Of a stretch of DNA of 6,011 nucleotides, positions 1 to 6,011 are shown one piece after another; positions within the stretch are counted from its first letter, which is position 1; each line of letters starts with the position of its first letter. Source of the DNA: DATFWC01 sp045801465 (GTDB lineage: Bacteria > Pseudomonadota > Alphaproteobacteria > Rhizobiales > Xanthobacteraceae); assembly GCA_045801465.1 (NCBI GenBank), contig JBJMSU010000031.1:1-6011 (forward strand), given 5' to 3'. The notes below the pieces were generated by a model. That model was given only the letters and a program-made list of their open reading frames with translations. It was not told the origin of the DNA and searched no databases. Position numbers and translations under genes: made by a program.

Positions 1-27
1 GTGAAGCGAGCCCGAAGCGAGTCCTGA
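1..27 (+). CDS. 3' end of an upstream gene, probably the ABC transporter permease (partial)
   Basis: The first frame is open from the window edge to a TGA at 25-27 and reads VKRARSES before the stop. The stop lies only three bases before the ATG of the ABC ATPase, which is the tight spacing expected of genes in one operon. In nitrate/cyanate-type ABC operons the gene before the ATPase is normally the membrane permease, so this is probably the permease's basic C-terminal tail. The identity rests on gene order alone, because eight residues carry no family signal. A second frame is also open here, so even the reading frame is an inference. Confidence 0.4.
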   Translation: MKRARSES

Positions 28-30
28 GCG

Positions 31-957
31 ATGGCGACAAACAAATTCATCTCCATCGAAGGCATCGCCAAGCGGTTTCCCGCTGCGGGCGGCGGCACCA
101 CAACGGTGTTCGAGGACCTTTGGCTGCCGATGCAGCGCGGCGACTTCACCTGCATCATCGGCCATTCCGGCTGCGGCAAGACCACGGTGCTCAACATTCT
201 CGCCGGCCTCGACGAGCCGTCGGCCGGCACCGTGATCGTCGACAACCAGGCGATCGAGGGCCCGAGCCTCGACCGCGCGGTGATCTTCCAGACCCACGCG
301 CTGCTGCCGTGGCGATCGGTGATGGGTAACGTCGCCTATGCGGTGTCGTCGAAATGGCGGAAGTGGAAGACGCCGCGGGTGCACGAGCGGGCGCAGAAGT
401 TCATCGATCTGGTCGGCCTCACCGGCGCCGAGGCCAAGCGGCCGGCCGAGCTGTCCGGCGGCATGAAGCAGCGTGTCGGCATCGCGCGGGCGCTCTCGAT
501 CGAGCCGAAGATCATGCTGATGGACGAGCCGTTCTCGGCGCTCGACGCGTTGACGCGCGGCACGCTGCAGGACGAGGTGCGCCGGATCTGCGTCACCACC
601 GGGCAGACCGCGTTCATGATCACCCATGACGTGGACGAGGCGATCTACCTCGCCGACCGCATCGTGCTGATGACCAACGGGCCCGACGCGATCCTCGCCG
701 AGATCGTCGAGAACCCGCTGCCCAAGGCGCGCATGCGCGTCGATATCCACCGCCATCCGCTCTATTATACGACGCGCAACCACATCATCGATTTTCTGGT
801 GAGCCGCAGCCGCACCTATCTCACCGAGGTGGGAAAACAGCTTGACCCGCGCCACGTGCCGGTGGTGCGCATGCGCGCGCGCGAGTCCACGCAGGCCGTG
901 GCAAGCTCGTCGGCGGGGCGGCGCGAGCATCATCACGGCGAAAAGCAGATGTCTTGA
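31..957 (+). CDS. ABC transporter ATP-binding protein, nitrate/cyanate (NrtD/CynD) type
   Basis: This is the cytoplasmic ATPase of an ABC importer, 308 residues long, and would power uptake of a small anion through a permease and a periplasmic binding protein encoded upstream. All nucleotide-binding motifs are visible: Walker A GHSGCGKT at residues 44-51, Q-loop Gln87, signature LSGGM at 141-145, Walker B IMLMDE at 161-166, D-loop SALD at 169-172 and switch His199. The body, including GPSLDRAVIFQ, LLPWRSVMGN and the LMTNGPDA segment near 214-220, is typical of the nitrate/sulfonate/taurine group and closest to NrtD/CynD. Cyanase directly downstream makes cyanate the best substrate guess, hence probably cynD, but nitrate or another anion cannot be excluded. 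The ATG at 31 is chosen because it follows the previous stop by three bases and starts just before the first strand of the fold. No good Shine-Dalgarno is visible, so translational coupling is likely. About 40 residues after ~270 are Arg/Ser/His-rich and look non-essential. Confidence 0.93.
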   Translation: MATNKFISIEGIAKRFPAAGGGTTTVFEDLWLPMQRGDFTCIIGHSGCGKTTVLNILAGLDEPSAGTVIVDNQAIEGPSLDRAVIFQTHALLPWRSVMGNVAYAVSSKWRKWKTPRVHERAQKFIDLVGLTGAEAKRPAELSGGMKQRVGIARALSIEPKIMLMDEPFSALDALTRGTLQDEVRRICVTTGQTAFMITHDVDEAIYLADRIVLMTNGPDAILAEIVENPLPKARMRVDIHRHPLYYTTRNHIIDFLVSRSRTYLTEVGKQLDPRHVPVVRMRARESTQAVASSSAGRREHHHGEKQMS

Positions 958-961
958 AGCC

Positions 962-993
962 GCCAGCGAAGCTGGCCCGAACTCGCGTTCGGG
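962..993 (+). repeat. Two abutting hairpins in the ATPase-cynS gap
   Basis: The 85-base gap between the ATPase stop and cynS contains two perfect inverted repeats back to back. The first has 6-bp arms GCCAGC (962-967) and GCTGGC (971-976) around a GAA loop. The second has 7-bp arms CCCGAAC (976-982) and GTTCGGG (987-993) around TCGC. They share base 976, so they may compete or stack. No T-run follows, so this is not a standard intrinsic terminator. An RNA-processing or stabilising element, partial attenuator or REP-like repeat are possible readings; only the inverted repeats themselves are observed. Confidence 0.6.
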
Positions 994-1030
994 TGAGGCT
1001 GACTTCGCCAAGAACACACTCTCACGAGCC

Positions 1031-1036
1031 AAGGAG
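1031..1036 (+). promoter_or_regulatory. Ribosome binding site of cynS
   Basis: AAGGAG lies six bases before the ATG at 1043, close to ideal Shine-Dalgarno spacing. It decides the cynS start against the longer in-frame reading that begins inside the ATPase gene at 842. It also gives cynS its own strong initiation site, unlike the ATPase gene upstream. Confidence 0.85.
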
Positions 1037-1042
1037 ACCCGG

Positions 1043-1531
1043 ATGAACCGTGCCGACCTCACCGAAAAAATCCTCGACATCAAGCGCGAGAAGGGCTGGA
1101 CGTGGAAATACATCCACCAGCAGATCGGCGGCTTCTCGCCGGTGCTGCTCACCGGCGCCCTGCTCGGGCAGATGAAGCTCACCAAGCCGCAGGCCGCCAA
1201 GGCGGCCGAGCTGTTCGGCTTGAGCAAGGCGGAAACCGCGCTCCTCAACGAGGTGCCGATGCGCGGCGCCGGCGTGCCGATGCCGCCCACCGACCCGCTG
1301 ATCTATCGGTTCTACGAACTGGTGATGGTCAACGGGCCGGCCTGGAAGGCGCTGATCGAGGAAGAGTTCGGCGACGGCATCATGTCGGCGATCGACTTCG
1401 ACATGCAGATCGAGCGCCTGCCCAACCCCAAAGGCGACCGCGTCAAGATCACCATGTCGGGCAAGTTCCTTCCCTACAAATATTACGAAAGCACCGGCAA
1501 CATCCCGGAGTACGGATATAAGGAGGAGTGA
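1043..1531 (+). CDS. cynS: Cyanate hydratase (cyanase)
   Basis: Cyanase catalyses the bicarbonate-dependent breakdown of cyanate to ammonia and CO2 (via carbamate) in the cytoplasm, detoxifying cyanate and releasing usable nitrogen. The 162-residue protein has the N-terminal helical DNA-binding-like domain (about 1-75, with LLTGALLGQMKL near 35-46) and the C-terminal catalytic domain that builds the decamer's active sites. The catalytic triad known from E. coli CynS (Arg96, Glu99, Ser122) is conserved as Arg89 and Glu92 in YRFYE and Ser115 in GDGIMSAIDF, with identical spacing. The N-terminus is about seven residues shorter than in E. coli, and a tail of about 14 residues (ESTGNIPEYGYKEE) extends beyond the E. 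coli end, as I recall from rhizobial cyanases. The start is fixed by AAGGAG six bases upstream. It is probably co-transcribed with the ATPase gene, as in cynABDS-type operons; the operon promoter lies outside the window. Confidence 0.97.
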   Translation: MNRADLTEKILDIKREKGWTWKYIHQQIGGFSPVLLTGALLGQMKLTKPQAAKAAELFGLSKAETALLNEVPMRGAGVPMPPTDPLIYRFYELVMVNGPAWKALIEEEFGDGIMSAIDFDMQIERLPNPKGDRVKITMSGKFLPYKYYESTGNIPEYGYKEE

Positions 1532-1549
1532 AAAGTTCGTTCGGTTGTC

Positions 1550-1586
1550 ATCACCGGGCCGCCGCATAGCGGCGCGTTCCGGTGAT
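1550..1586. repeat. Long palindrome just after cynS (terminator-like or REP-like)
   Basis: Outer arms ATCACCGG (1550-1557) and CCGGTGAT (1579-1586) are perfect 8-bp complements. Inside them CGCCGC (1560-1565) and GCGGCG (1569-1574) form a second stem around ATA. The element starts 18 bases after the cynS stop, in the gap between two converging genes, so a role in ending or stabilising the cynS transcript is plausible. No U-run follows on the plus strand, so it is not a canonical intrinsic terminator and could instead be a dispersed repeat. Confidence 0.6.
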
Positions 1587-1624
1587 CTCGCTGAGCTTGG
1601 CAAGCCGGTTCACATTCAAACGGG

Positions 1625-1646
1625 ATGGCCGGGACGAGCCGGCCAT
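1625..1646. repeat. REP-like palindrome between the convergent genes
   Basis: ATGGCCGG (1625-1632) and CCGGCCAT (1639-1646) form a perfect 8-bp stem around GACGAG, and are followed by GACG. This closely resembles the dispersed element of the form ATGGCCGGG-loop-CCGGCCATGACG that I recall as common in gaps of Bradyrhizobium/Rhodopseudomonas-type genomes. It lies 19 bases beyond the stop of the minus-strand fusion gene. On the minus strand it is followed by CCCGTTTG, a weak tail, so it may also help end that transcript. Confidence 0.55.
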
Positions 1647-1665
1647 GACGCGACCATGGAGCAAG

Positions 1666-3696
1666 CTACAGCCCGAACGGATAGGTCTCGGGAACGCCTT
1701 TGCGTGGCTTGGCCGGCAGCGGCGTGACGGCGCGGGTTTCTTCGAGCCAGACGTAGGCGTCGAACTGGTCGGGGAGCGAGGCGTCGAAGTAGTGGCTCGC
1801 GAGCTCCGTCTCCGGCCGGTAGATCACGCCGATCGCCCGTTCGAGGCGCGGATACAAGAGCCCGTCGCGCAAGGCGGTGGCGTGTCCTTCGCGCAGGTCG
1901 ACGAGGAATCGTTCGATCCCGCTGTCGCGGCAGAGCCGCTCGTAGCTGTCGCGATGCGCCGCGCGCACCTGCTTGATCTCCATCGGCCCGTCCCAGTCGG
2001 AGGCCGCCGCGACGGTGCCGCGGTCGGTGCCGAAGCCGATGAGGACGGCCTCCTTGCCGAACCGCTCGCGGCACAACTGGCCGATGTTGATCTCCTCGCG
2101 CATCAGGCCCATCTCGGTCGCCGCCGCATTGCCGATATGCGAATTGTGCGCCCACACCACGGCCTTGGCGCCGTCGCCGCGCCATGCCAGCAGCTCATCC
2201 AGGGTGGCGAACATATGGCGGTCGCGCAGGTTCCACGACTCGGCGGCGCCGTAATACATGACGCGGTAATAGCGCTCGGCCGCAGCGATCAGCCGCGCGT
2301 TCTGTGCCGCATCGATGAAGTCGTCGCCGTCGCGGCGCTGATAGTCCATCTGCTTTTCGAACAGCTCGCGCAGCATCGCCATCACGGGCTGTTCGCATTT
2401 GGCATACCCGGTGGTGAGCGCGGCGCGGCCGTAGGTCGCCGGGTCCTTCTGCCAGGGCATGAGGCAGCCATAGCGTTCGCGCGCCACGCGGGCGGCGTCG
2501 GGATCGATCTTGTCGAGATAGTCGATCACCGCGCGGATGGCGGCGTTCATGTTGTAGAGATCGAGGCCGAAGAAGCCGGCGCGGCGCGCCGGTTCCACCC
2601 ATTGGTTGTGGGCGCGCAGCCAGTCGACGAAATCGTCGACCTCGACGTTGCGCCACATCCACGTCGGGAAGCGCTGGAAGGCCGGCTCGGTGGCGGCGCG
2701 CGGCGCCTTGTGGCGCACGTAGCGGTCGATCGCCGCCGCATCCGGCCAGTCCGCCTCGACCGCAACGATGCTGAAGCCGTGCTGCTCGATGAGGCGGCGG
2801 GTGATGGCGTCGCGCGCGCGATAGAACTCCGAGGTGCCGTGGGTGGCCTCGCCGAGCAGCACCACGCGGGCCTGCGCAAACCGATCGAACAGGCGGCCGA
2901 AGGCAGGATCTGCGAAGGCGGGCAGAGGCTCGGCGGCGTCCCGCAGCAGCTCGGCCGGCTCGCGGCGCAGCACCGTCGGCGGCCGCGGCTGCATCCGGGT
3001 TGTCCCGTCGTCACCATCGCCGGTCGACTCCCGCCAGCCATGCTGGCCGATCAGCGGCACGAACCTGACCGACCCGAGATCCTCCTCCTGGTACTCCTTC
3101 TCCCCCGTGCGCACGACCTTCACCAGCCGTTGCGCGCCGGCCAGCTCACCGATCGGCAGGACGAGGCGGCCGCCGATCTTGAGCTGCGCGTGCAGCGCTT
3201 CGGGAATTTCCGGGCCGCCCGCCGCCACGATGATGGCGTCGAACGGGGCGGCTTCCGGCCAGCCCAACGTGCCGTCGCCGTGGCGCACCTTGATGTTGCG
3301 GTAACCGAGCTCGGCGAGCCGCCGCTTTGCCGCTTCCGCCAGCGCGCGGTGACGCTCGATCGTGTAGACCTCGCCGGCGATCTCGCTGAGCACGGCCGCC
3401 GCATAACCGGACCCGGTGCCGACATCGAGCACGCGGTCGCCGCGCTTGACTTCCGCCGCCTCGATCATGAGCGCGACGATATAGGGCTGCGAGATCGTCT
3501 GGGCTTCGTCGATCGGCAGCGGGCTGTCCTCGTAGGCGAACTCCTCCAGGCCGGGCGTCACGAACCCTTCGCGCGGCACCCGGCGCATGGCGGAGAGCAC
3601 ACGCGGGTCGGCAATGCCGCGTCCCGCGATCTGCCGTTCCACCATGCGGTCGCGCTCGACCGTCCTGTCCTGGGTGCGTGTGGCCGCTTGCGCCAT
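1666..3696 (-). CDS. Fusion protein: protein-L-isoaspartate O-methyltransferase + erythromycin esterase family domain
   Basis: This 676-residue protein joins two enzymes in one uninterrupted frame. Residues 1-220 are a complete PCMT (Pcm), which uses S-adenosylmethionine to methylate isoaspartyl residues in aged proteins so they can revert to aspartate. Visible are MVERQIAGRGI (18-28), the substrate-loop motif TISQPYIVA (67-75), SAM motif I VLDVGTGSGYAAA (89-101) and the family's usual ending VRFVPLIGQHGW (210-221). A polar linker (about 222-245) leads to an erythromycin-esterase-family domain (about 246-676), of normal length for that family. It has GEATHGTSEFY (282-292, Glu283 and His286), Glu314 in VAVEADW, and AHNSH with His517 and His520, matching the conserved Glu/His residues described for EreB. 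Chromosomal members often have unknown substrates, so macrolide resistance should not be assumed. No signal peptide is seen, so it is probably cytoplasmic. The ATG at 3696 lacks a clear Shine-Dalgarno; Met18 is an alternative start. A terminator upstream separates it from the preceding gene. Confidence 0.92.
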   Translation of the reverse strand: MAQAATRTQDRTVERDRMVERQIAGRGIADPRVLSAMRRVPREGFVTPGLEEFAYEDSPLPIDEAQTISQPYIVALMIEAAEVKRGDRVLDVGTGSGYAAAVLSEIAGEVYTIERHRALAEAAKRRLAELGYRNIKVRHGDGTLGWPEAAPFDAIIVAAGGPEIPEALHAQLKIGGRLVLPIGELAGAQRLVKVVRTGEKEYQEEDLGSVRFVPLIGQHGWRESTGDGDDGTTRMQPRPPTVLRREPAELLRDAAEPLPAFADPAFGRLFDRFAQARVVLLGEATHGTSEFYRARDAITRRLIEQHGFSIVAVEADWPDAAAIDRYVRHKAPRAATEPAFQRFPTWMWRNVEVDDFVDWLRAHNQWVEPARRAGFFGLDLYNMNAAIRAVIDYLDKIDPDAARVARERYGCLMPWQKDPATYGRAALTTGYAKCEQPVMAMLRELFEKQMDYQRRDGDDFIDAAQNARLIAAAERYYRVMYYGAAESWNLRDRHMFATLDELLAWRGDGAKAVVWAHNSHIGNAAATEMGLMREEINIGQLCRERFGKEAVLIGFGTDRGTVAAASDWDGPMEIKQVRAAHRDSYERLCRDSGIERFLVDLREGHATALRDGLLYPRLERAIGVIYRPETELASHYFDASLPDQFDAYVWLEETRAVTPLPAKPRKGVPETYPFGL

Positions 3697-3758
3697 GATC
3701 GGACGCCGTTTCGCAAGGCCTCTCTACAGCGAACGTCGCATCCCACCGGAGGTTCCGG

Positions 3759-3795
3759 GCCGTAAAACCAAAGCGCCCGCCGGTGAGGCGGGCGC
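3759..3795 (-). terminator. Intrinsic terminator of the molybdenum hydroxylase gene
   Basis: GCGCCCGCC (3773-3781) and GGCGGGCGC (3787-3795) form a perfect 9-bp G/C stem around a 5-base loop. Read on the minus strand the stem is followed by TTTGGTTTTACGG, a T-rich tail. This is the classic rho-independent layout. It lies about 180 bases beyond the stop of the hydroxylase gene and about 75 bases before the start of the PCMT-esterase gene, so it should separate the two into different transcripts. The promoter of the fusion gene would then lie between 3697 and about 3772, where I see no convincing -35/-10 pair. Confidence 0.8.
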
Positions 3796-3833
3796 CGGTC
3801 GCTTAACTCATCGAGACGCCAGTCGGCGCGGTC

Positions 3834-3932
3834 CCCGGGTCTGCAGCGCGAAGCCCCTCCGTAGCGGTGCAACGCTATCCCCGTCCCGGTTCGTTTCGTG
3901 AACAGCAAACCGGGGTCCCGGGTCTGCAGCGC
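3834..3932. repeat. Pair of 16-bp direct repeats in the intergenic gap
   Basis: The 16-base sequence CCCGGGTCTGCAGCGC occurs at 3834-3849 and again exactly at 3917-3932, start to start 83 bases apart. Between the copies lie two small inverted repeats: TAGCG (3862-3866) with CGCTA (3873-3877), and CCCGGTT (3885-3891) with AACCGGG (3908-3914). The stretch has no gene and looks like a cluster of degenerate dispersed repeat units. Confidence 0.6.
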
Positions 3933-3962
3933 ACCGCTTTCGCGCTGCGCTGCGCCCGGGAC
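3915..3962. repeat. Large imperfect palindrome after the hydroxylase stop
   Basis: Outer arms GTCCCGGG (3915-3922) and CCCGGGAC (3955-3962) are perfect complements. Inner arms GCAGCGC (3926-3932) and GCGCTGC (3947-3953) extend the hairpin, with a second GCGCTGC register at 3942-3948. It begins 11 bases beyond the minus-strand stop of the hydroxylase gene. No T-run follows on either strand, so it more resembles a REP-like transcript-end structure than a terminator; the true terminator is further downstream. Confidence 0.55.
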
Positions 3963-3973
3963 AAGCCGTTGTC

Positions 3974-6011
3974 TTAAGCCTTGAGCGTCGCCAACACGCG
4001 GTCGGGCGTGAACGGCAGGTGGGTGAGCCGCTTGCCAGTCAGCCGGAAGAACGCGTTGGAGATGGCGCCGGCGATGAACGGATTGCCGATCTCGCCGAGG
4101 CCGGTCGGCCGCGTGTCCACGTCGATGAAGGAGACGTGCATCTCCTCCGGCAGGTCGGACATGCGCATCAGGTTGTAGTCGTGGAAGTTCGACTGCTCCA
4201 CGGCACCGTCCTTGAGCGTCACCCGCTCGTGCAGCACGCTGGAGAGGCCGTAGAGGATGGCGCTCTCCACGTTGGCCTTGGCGGCGCCGGGCGTGACGAT
4301 GACGCCGCCGTCGATCGCGGTCCACACCTTGTGCACCCGGATCTTGCCGCTGGTGCGGTCGAGCGAGATCTCGACCACGCCGGCGCCGAGCGAGCCTGAG
4401 CGCTCGGTCACCGAGATGCCGAGCGCGCGTCCGTCCGGCCGCTTGGCGCTCCAGTCGCACATCTGCGCCACGCTCTCGAAGCACTTGCGCGCCTTCGGCG
4501 TGATCGACATGCGCTGGAAGCGGAACTCGATCGGGTCCAGGCCGGCGTCCGTCGCCATCTGGTCGACGAAGCTCTCGATCGCGAACGTGTTGAACACGTG
4601 CCCGACCGCCCGCCAGTGCTTGAGGCGAATGCCGTGCGACACCCCGCGCCGCTCGATGTGCTGATTGGGGATGTCGTAGTAGAGCGGCTTGATGCCGGTA
4701 TGCAGCAGCACGCCGCCGTCGCCGACGACGCAGTGCTTCCAGCCCGTCACCTTGCCGCTCGCGTCGGTCGCCGCCTCCAGGCACTGGAACGACTGCGGGC
4801 GGAACATGCCGTGGGCGATGTCCTCCTCGCGCGTCCAGATCAGCTTCACCGGCCGGCGCACCTCCTTGGCGATGCGCGCGCACTCGGCCGCGTAGTCGCC
4901 AAGCGAGCGGCGGCCGAAGCCTCCGCCCATGTAGCACTGGTGCATGGTGACCTGCTCGGGCTTCAGCCCGAGCGCCTTGGCGACCTCGTCGCGGGTGGCG
5001 TCGGGCGCCTGGCTGCCTTCCCACACCTCCGCCGTGGTGCCGGAGTCGCCGATGCGCACCACCGCGTTGAGCGGCTCCATCTGCGCGTGGTAGCCGTAGT
5101 CGCTGCGGAACTCGGCGTGATAGGTCTTGGCCGCGCCGGCGAAGGCGGCGTTCACGTCGCCCTTCTTCTCCAGGTCGGTCGTCTCGGCCTTGGGATCGGC
5201 GTGCACCTTGACGTAGGCCTCGAGCGCCTGCGCCGAGTCGTAGCCGTCCGCCGCGCCGTTCTTCCACGTCGCCTTGAGCGCGTTGCGCGCCGCCATCGCC
5301 TGCTCGAAATGCTCGGCGACGATGCCGATGCCGTTTCCCAGCCGCACGGTGGCGAGCACGCCGGGCATTTTCTTGATCTCGGCGTCGTTCCAATTCTCCG
5401 GCGTGCCGGTGTGCACCGGCGCGTGCAGGGCGGTGGCATAGACCATCCCGGGCAGCTTGACGTCGATCGCGTATTGCGCGGTGCCGTTCACCTTGAGCGG
5501 CGTGTCGCGCCGCGGCATGGTCCTGCCGATGAGCCGGAAGTCCTTCCTGGCTTTAAGCTCCTTGGCGTCGACGGTGGGCAGCATCGCCGGAATCTTGCCG
5601 AAGGCGGCGATCTCGCCGTAGCTCAGACGCGCCCCGTTGGCGGGATTGATGACGGTGCTCGGCTCGGTCTTCAAGGTCGCGGCATCGACGCCCCATTTCT
5701 CCGCCGCGTTCGCCAGCAGCACCTTGCGCACCTGGGCGCCGGCGGTGCGCAGGTTCGCGTAGTAGAGCTGAACCGCGCGGCTGCCGACGATCGCCATCAT
5801 CCGCTGGTTCTGGAACGTGTAGCCGTAAACGTCGGCATCGGCCGGCGCGAATTCGATCTTCACCTTCGACCAGTCGGCGTCCATCTCCTCGGCGATGATG
5901 AGCGGGATCGCGGTCTGCGAGCCCTGCCCCATCTCGACCGCCGGATTGACGATGAAGATCGTGCCGTCCGGGGACAGGCTCGCCCAGGCGTTCACCCGCT
6001 TCGCGCCCGCG
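3974..6011 (-). CDS. Molybdopterin-binding subunit, xanthine dehydrogenase / isoquinoline 1-oxidoreductase beta (IorB) family, 5' end outside window
   Basis: This is the large catalytic subunit of a molybdenum hydroxylase, which binds molybdopterin cofactor and hydroxylates an aldehyde or N-heterocycle with water. Electrons go to a separate 2Fe-2S subunit. Numbering from the in-frame GTG at 5995 gives 673 residues: EMGQG (21-25), the Ald_Xan_dh_C-like hammerhead segment DTPLKVNGTAQYA (164-176), MEPLNA (306-311), the cofactor motif GGGFGRR (357-363) and TGLGEIGNP (631-639), whose Glu635 matches the family's catalytic glutamate. The GTG is probably an internal Val, because the frame stays open upstream (AGAKR before VNAW) to the window edge. 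IorB-type proteins usually begin with a Tat signal of some 30-50 residues just before this point, so the mature protein may be periplasmic, but that part is not visible. The true substrate cannot be read from the sequence. No iron-sulfur subunit gene lies within the window; it may be upstream. Confidence 0.93.
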   Translation of the reverse strand, partial: AGAKRVNAWASLSPDGTIFIVNPAVEMGQGSQTAIPLIIAEEMDADWSKVKIEFAPADADVYGYTFQNQRMMAIVGSRAVQLYYANLRTAGAQVRKVLLANAAEKWGVDAATLKTEPSTVINPANGARLSYGEIAAFGKIPAMLPTVDAKELKARKDFRLIGRTMPRRDTPLKVNGTAQYAIDVKLPGMVYATALHAPVHTGTPENWNDAEIKKMPGVLATVRLGNGIGIVAEHFEQAMAARNALKATWKNGAADGYDSAQALEAYVKVHADPKAETTDLEKKGDVNAAFAGAAKTYHAEFRSDYGYHAQMEPLNAVVRIGDSGTTAEVWEGSQAPDATRDEVAKALGLKPEQVTMHQCYMGGGFGRRSLGDYAAECARIAKEVRRPVKLIWTREEDIAHGMFRPQSFQCLEAATDASGKVTGWKHCVVGDGGVLLHTGIKPLYYDIPNQHIERRGVSHGIRLKHWRAVGHVFNTFAIESFVDQMATDAGLDPIEFRFQRMSITPKARKCFESVAQMCDWSAKRPDGRALGISVTERSGSLGAGVVEISLDRTSGKIRVHKVWTAIDGGVIVTPGAAKANVESAILYGLSSVLHERVTLKDGAVEQSNFHDYNLMRMSDLPEEMHVSFIDVDTRPTGLGEIGNPFIAGAISNAFFRLTGKRLTHLPFTPDRVLATLKA

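Noticed and set aside
1..30. Short direct repeat AAGCGAG at 4-10 and 15-21 as a possible regulatory site
   Set aside because: It lies within the probable end of an upstream coding frame, is only seven bases, and is compatible with chance in a GC-rich, Arg/Ser-coding tail.
842..1042. A 67-residue N-terminal extension of cyanase starting inside the ATPase gene
   Set aside because: The extension is low-complexity, overlaps a real gene in another frame, and the AAGGAG at 1031-1036 together with the family's length places the start at 1043.
1520..1569. Strong Shine-Dalgarno-like AAGGAGG at the end of cynS that might start a small downstream gene
   Set aside because: The nearest GTG (1528) is too close and gives only 13 residues, and the TTG at 1545 is too far away. 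The motif simply encodes the Tyr-Lys-Glu-Glu end of cyanase.
1666..2994. Separate esterase gene starting at Met235 (codon at 2992-2994)
   Set aside because: The frame runs through from the PCMT domain with no stop, and no ribosome binding site precedes this Met. An internal start is possible but unsupported.
1582..3765. Plus-strand open frame of 727 residues opposite the PCMT-esterase gene
   Set aside because: Its protein is rich in Arg/Ala/Val/Asp/His with no recognisable domain, as expected of the reverse complement of a GC-rich gene. The minus strand carries two clear enzyme domains over the same bases.
3558..5393. Minus-strand open frame of 611 residues overlapping the hydroxylase and the PCMT start
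   Set aside because: It is extremely Arg/Gly-rich with no motifs, and it is a frame-shifted shadow of the IorB-type coding sequence.

Overview
This GC-rich window (6,011 bases) looks like the chromosome of an alphaproteobacterium, most likely of the order Hyphomicrobiales (a Bradyrhizobium/Rhodopseudomonas/Xanthobacteraceae-like organism). That placement is an inference from the strong G/C bias at third codon positions, the rhizobial-type cyanase sequence, and the short G/C-rich palindromes packed into every intergenic gap. No database search was possible.

Layout. The first ~1.5 kb, on the plus strand, is the distal part of a cyanate uptake and detoxification operon. It holds the last few codons of an upstream gene (probably the ABC permease), an NrtD/CynD-type ABC ATPase (31-957) and cyanase, cynS (1043-1531). 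The order ATPase then cyanase matches the end of the cynABDS-type operons. The transporter would import cyanate (or a related nitrogen anion), and CynS would break it down with bicarbonate to ammonia and CO2. An 85-base gap with two abutting hairpins separates ATPase and cyanase.

From 1666 to 6011 everything is on the minus strand and converges on cynS. The gene at 1666-3696 encodes a 676-residue two-domain protein: an N-terminal protein-L-isoaspartate O-methyltransferase (PCMT) fused to a C-terminal erythromycin-esterase-family domain. Upstream of it, separated by a 277-base gap with a clear intrinsic terminator, lies the 3' portion of a large molybdopterin-binding subunit of the xanthine dehydrogenase / isoquinoline 1-oxidoreductase (IorB) family. 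That gene runs off the right edge of the window.

The cyn genes, the PCMT-esterase fusion and the molybdenum hydroxylase look like three separate transcription units. No mobile element, tRNA, rRNA or CRISPR array was seen. The most noteworthy items are the PCMT-esterase fusion, the hairpin pair inside the cyn operon, and the palindromic repeats in the gaps.
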